Shown here one piece after another: positions 56,511 to 60,000 of a stretch of 60,000 nt of DNA. Both the position numbers and the translations under genes were made by a program. Where the stretch lies: the NCBI GenBank assembly GCA_950295325.1, contig OX485809.1, positions 31,326,144 through 31,386,143 of the forward strand. The letters are read 5' to 3'. This stretch comes from Polytrichum commune. Taxonomy: Eukaryota; Streptophyta; Polytrichopsida; Polytrichales; Polytrichaceae. Position 1 is the first letter of the stretch; each line of letters opens with the position of its first letter. Under the pieces are notes generated by a model, which made no database searches, was not told the DNA's origin, and worked only from the letters and a program-made list of their open reading frames with translations.

Positions 56511-59381
56511 ATGGCGGTGGCGGAGTTGGGGCGACTCGCAGGCCTGGGACCCCTCGGTTCAACAGCGGGAGGTTACAAAACCAAAGCAGGCGAGTTGAAA
56601 TTTTCGGTCAGACTGCGGACGAGGCGAGCAGCCTGCAGATGCCAAGCGGGAGCTTTTTCTTCGCTCAATTCGGGTGTAAGTAAATTTTTTTGATGTTTTG
56701 TGAGGATTTTCCCTTTGACGGTTGTGACCACGAGCTTTGTGGTGGTCTGTCGTTGTCTCTCCTGGCCATTTTGTTTGTTGGGCTTGCAAAGTCATTTGCG
56801 ACCTTGTGCGCAAATCAGGAATGGATGTGTCTGGCATTTGGGTGCGAGGATATAAGTGGGAGCTGGACATCCAACCGCAATTTGCTGCCATACTAGTCTT
56901 AAGTAGCCTATGTAGGGTCCAATGCAAATGGAATAATTCTTAGGTAATTTGATTCCATTTTTCTGCCCATTTTGTTGATTGGGCTTGGGAGGTCATTTGT
57001 AATTTTGTGCACATCGCACAAATCAGGGCATGAATTCGCCCCTTTAGTGTATGTGTCTGGCATTCGGGTGCAAGGACATGGGTATGTGGGAGCTGGGCAC
57101 GAAACCGCAATTTCCTGCCATAACATTCTTAAGGTAGCCTATTCAGGTTCCAATGCAAATGGAATAATTCTTGGGTAATCGGGTAAATCCATTGGGGACT
57201 CGCGCACCTCTTCACTTGAATCTTGGTAGGTGGAACAAGGCTTTGTGTCCAAAGATAGGCATCAACACTGAGATTCGTGTTGACTAATGAGAGCTTAATA
57301 CCACTTGACTATGCTCGATTGCATTCATGCATGTACTCAAGGACCTTGATTTTTGACAATTTATTCTTGAAGCTAGGATGGAAAGAGAACGGCATTACAC
57401 ATGCTTAAGAATGCTGTAGCCTCCCCTTCCCAGCCCTCAACCCTTAGAGCGAATCACAAAGAGTTGTCCAGGAATCTTTCAATAAGATTGCAGAGTCTTC
57501 CCTTGTGCAATTAATGTAAAGGAGACTGAACTTATGTGAAGTTCATGGCAATATGGCCTGGTATTTAATTTACATGGTTGAAGGACAGGAGCATAGCACC
57601 CTAGGAAGTGACTATGAATTTTACAGAGTTGTTGATAAAAAACACACAGTATACTGTTGAAAACCTGATACAGTGCATGTTCCAGGGCAGGGGTTTTGTG
57701 GGATATGATGATGGTTGCGAATTACATCAAATTGTGGAGATGTTGTAATCGCATGTGAGAATCATATCTGATGAGGTACCCTGGTACCAATAAGTGGGAG
57801 TGTCAAATCTTGGAGGAATCAGTGGCCTGCTCAAAAGTGTGAAAACCTAAACAATTGAGGTATCCTGTGTTGCAGTCAGATGGAAATTTACCAGGCGCGA
57901 ACCCTATTAATGGGATAGAGAAAGCGAAGGGAATGTTGGAGTCTTTGTTCTATACTGACTCAGGTACCCTTAAGACCTGATTCTTTAAACTAGTGCCTTC
58001 TATCTTGCAAAATTCTACATTTGTTGAAGTTACCTTCTAACCACTCTGTGTCACTTGATGTTAGGCAAAGTGGTAATACAAAACTTAGTGTTAGCTATCT
58101 AATTTTAGCACAAATTAAGGTGGTGTTTTATGTGTCCAAGAAGTGACCAATAAAGTCAATGTTAACATTTCCACTAGGGGCAGGTGGGACATCCTGATAG
58201 TATCTTTAGTGCTTACAATGTGAGATTGAATAACAAACAACTTGTTGTCATGTAGTACATATCCTAGTGTAGTATATGATGATGTAGTATGTACCTTGCG
58301 TGTCTAATGAGATTTACTTGTACAGGAATTCCCGAAGAGAAGATTGACCCTCCTACAGGCTTACCGAAAGGAATGCGGCCAATTGGGAACAAACCACGGT
58401 GTCCACTGTGTGAAGCCAAGGGTGCAGTGGAGTGCGCAACATGCTCCGGTACAGGGCTGTATGTGGATTCTATACTGGAGAGCCAGGGTATCATTGTCAA
58501 AGTCCGCTGTCTAGGTACACATTTCTCTGGATGTTTTGGATCAAATTCAAATTTTAGGATCTTAAATGTGAGGTCCTCTGCCTGTCTGTGCAACGCGAGT
58601 CCGACCAGTATAATAGCAGGCCAACTGTGTTTACAATGTTTTAACCAGTGTTGGTCTAGTATACAGGTGAATGCATAGTATTAATAATCAACATCAATAA
58701 ATGGTATCAAAGAACCTACCTGTGGGCATCAAAATTTGTAATACCTGTCAAATATGGTGGTTATTTGGTGGATGTGTCAAGGTGAGAGAATCTTTGTATG
58801 CCTGAGTGATTATGTGGGTCAATACCATTCTAAAACATTTTGATAGTAGGCGGTTTTGCCTAAGTATGAAGGTTCTTGTATGGTATATAGACCCAAATGG
58901 TATTGAAAACAAAAGTGCCGTCAAATCTCCATACCCTACTGGTATCAAAAAAATAAGAAATCCTCATTATAGATACTCCAATGGTATCGAAAAAAGACGG
59001 TACCAGACCAACATTGGTTTTAACCTTGCCGAGAGAAGTGAGAATTCTATTTTAAAAACTGGGTTTACGTCCACTACTCTTCATTTTTGTGCTTGAATAA
59101 TTGACAAGATTTCCACTGACAAGCATTTAACAACTGAAATTTTATGCTGGAGATACACAGAGATTGGCAACTGAGTTTGAGTTCGAGTTTGAGAATATTT
59201 TGTGCAACTTTGGAATAGAAAAAGACAACTACAGACTCTATTCTGGTAGCGTTGGGCAGTTGAATTTATGCACAGTTGTTTTCTGCTGAACATAGTGCTC
59301 ATCCAGTGTTGCCAATCTGCAGGATGCGGTGGTGCTGGAAACCATATGTGCCTTAAGTGTGGAGGAAGAGGTCATATTTGA
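56511..59381 (+). CDS. Plastid DnaJ-type zinc-finger protein (BSD2/LQY1-like)
   Basis: Exons 56511-56675, 57876-57963, 58326-58514 and 59323-59381 give 166 aa. The N-terminus (about 50 residues: MAVAELGRLAG, then Arg/Lys/Ser/Ala-rich with CRCQAGAFSS) looks like a plastid transit peptide. The C-terminal half is a complete DnaJ cysteine-rich domain with four CxxCxGxG-type motifs, CPLCEAKG, CATCSGTG, CLGCGGAG and CLKCGGRG, expected to bind two zinc ions. There is no J domain. Stand-alone domains of this kind include BSD2 (Rubisco large-subunit assembly), LQY1 (photosystem II repair) and PSA2 (photosystem I); I cannot say which this is. The ATG at 56511 is the first in frame; upstream there is only a TTG. 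The stop falls three codons after the last motif, which is normal for the family. Confidence 0.85.
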
Positions 59382-60000
59382 TGCAGAAGTACTCTGCTCA
59401 TGCATGTTCAATACAAATTGTCATAGTGGTTCTAACCTCATTCTTTAGGCTTGATTAATCACATCTCTACTGGTAGCTTGGAATCTACTTACGTTGTAAA
59501 ATGTAGCATTTGGCTTCTATCGTCATGATATACTCATTTTTAGTGTACTTTTACTTTGAGAAATTATATTTGGGAAACTGACATCTTTCTCTGACTTTAG
59601 CTGCATTATCTTCAGAGACGTAGGGCTGGGAATGGACATCTGATTCCTTCTGTTATGCCTGACTGCATAGGTCACTCAATTGAGTCACAAGTATTGTACT
59701 TTCATTGTGTGAATATGCGAAGTTTTGCCATACAATTGACCTTGAGAACTGGATGACAAGCTTAAAAAATGGTGCCATAAAACTGAAGTGAGGAAGGATG
59801 ATTTTTTCTCTTGATGTACTGAAACGTAATAATTTATGCAAATTGATCCTCAGGACTGCAGAAAGAGATAGGAAGTCTTAAGCAGTGATACCGCAGTTTC
59901 GAAGCTGGTTTGAAGCTTATTTTGAATTGTTAATGCATGGCTATGCCAAATTTGTTTCATTTATCTATTATAATTGTTAGAATATGGAAAATTTATCAAT
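59382..60000. other. 3' flank of the zinc-finger gene, no further gene seen
   Basis: This is probably 3' UTR followed by intergenic sequence. The open frames are short and unrecognised. Confidence 0.4.

Overview
The window is nuclear DNA of a land plant. It carries intron-rich genes with GT-AG boundaries, a plastid-targeted Rubisco small subunit gene, plant-type seipin, an ER Hsp90 ending in KDEL, and many small DNA transposons. The mature Rubisco small subunit begins MQVWNPYNN, has a [10 protein letters not shown] segment and its gene has one intron. That fits a non-flowering plant, perhaps a fern or lycophyte, but this placement is inference.

Layout. 1-1574: a hAT-type DNA transposon with matching ends and a target-site duplication. 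2117-7551 (+): ubiquilin/DSK2, 7 exons. 7552-10879: gene-free, with a 60-bp minisatellite, a MITE and telomere-like repeats. 10880-14257 (-): seipin, 3 coding exons. 14258-26911: 12.6 kb without a supportable gene, holding a 1.1-kb near-perfect hairpin, two SINEs of one family, three PIF/Harbinger-like MITEs and members of a TA-flanked MITE family. 26912-27667 (+): RbcS, 2 exons. 27668-33767: tRNA-Pro(TGG), another MITE and, upstream of the next gene, three diverged copies of one segment that may be alternative first exons. 33768-35867 (+): protein-L-isoaspartate O-methyltransferase. 36569-40433 (-): plastid alpha/beta hydrolase, 7 exons, one intron apparently GC-AG. 40434-47276: two degenerate satellite-like arrays, one interrupted by a pogo/Emigrant-like MITE, then another MITE. 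47277-54653 (+): GRP94/endoplasmin, 17 exons, KDEL end. 56511-59381 (+): plastid-type DnaJ zinc-finger protein, 4 exons.

The genes are ordinary housekeeping loci and do not form a cluster with a shared function. Several concern protein quality: ubiquilin delivers proteins to the proteasome, the methyltransferase repairs isoaspartate, GRP94 folds ER clients, and the DnaJ zinc-finger protein is probably a plastid chaperone. Only coincidence is needed to explain this. The accessory interest is in the repeats, where element ends and target-site duplications can be read directly. The coding exon boundaries below were joined by reading phase and splice sites by eye. Each model gives an uninterrupted reading frame, but none has transcript support here.
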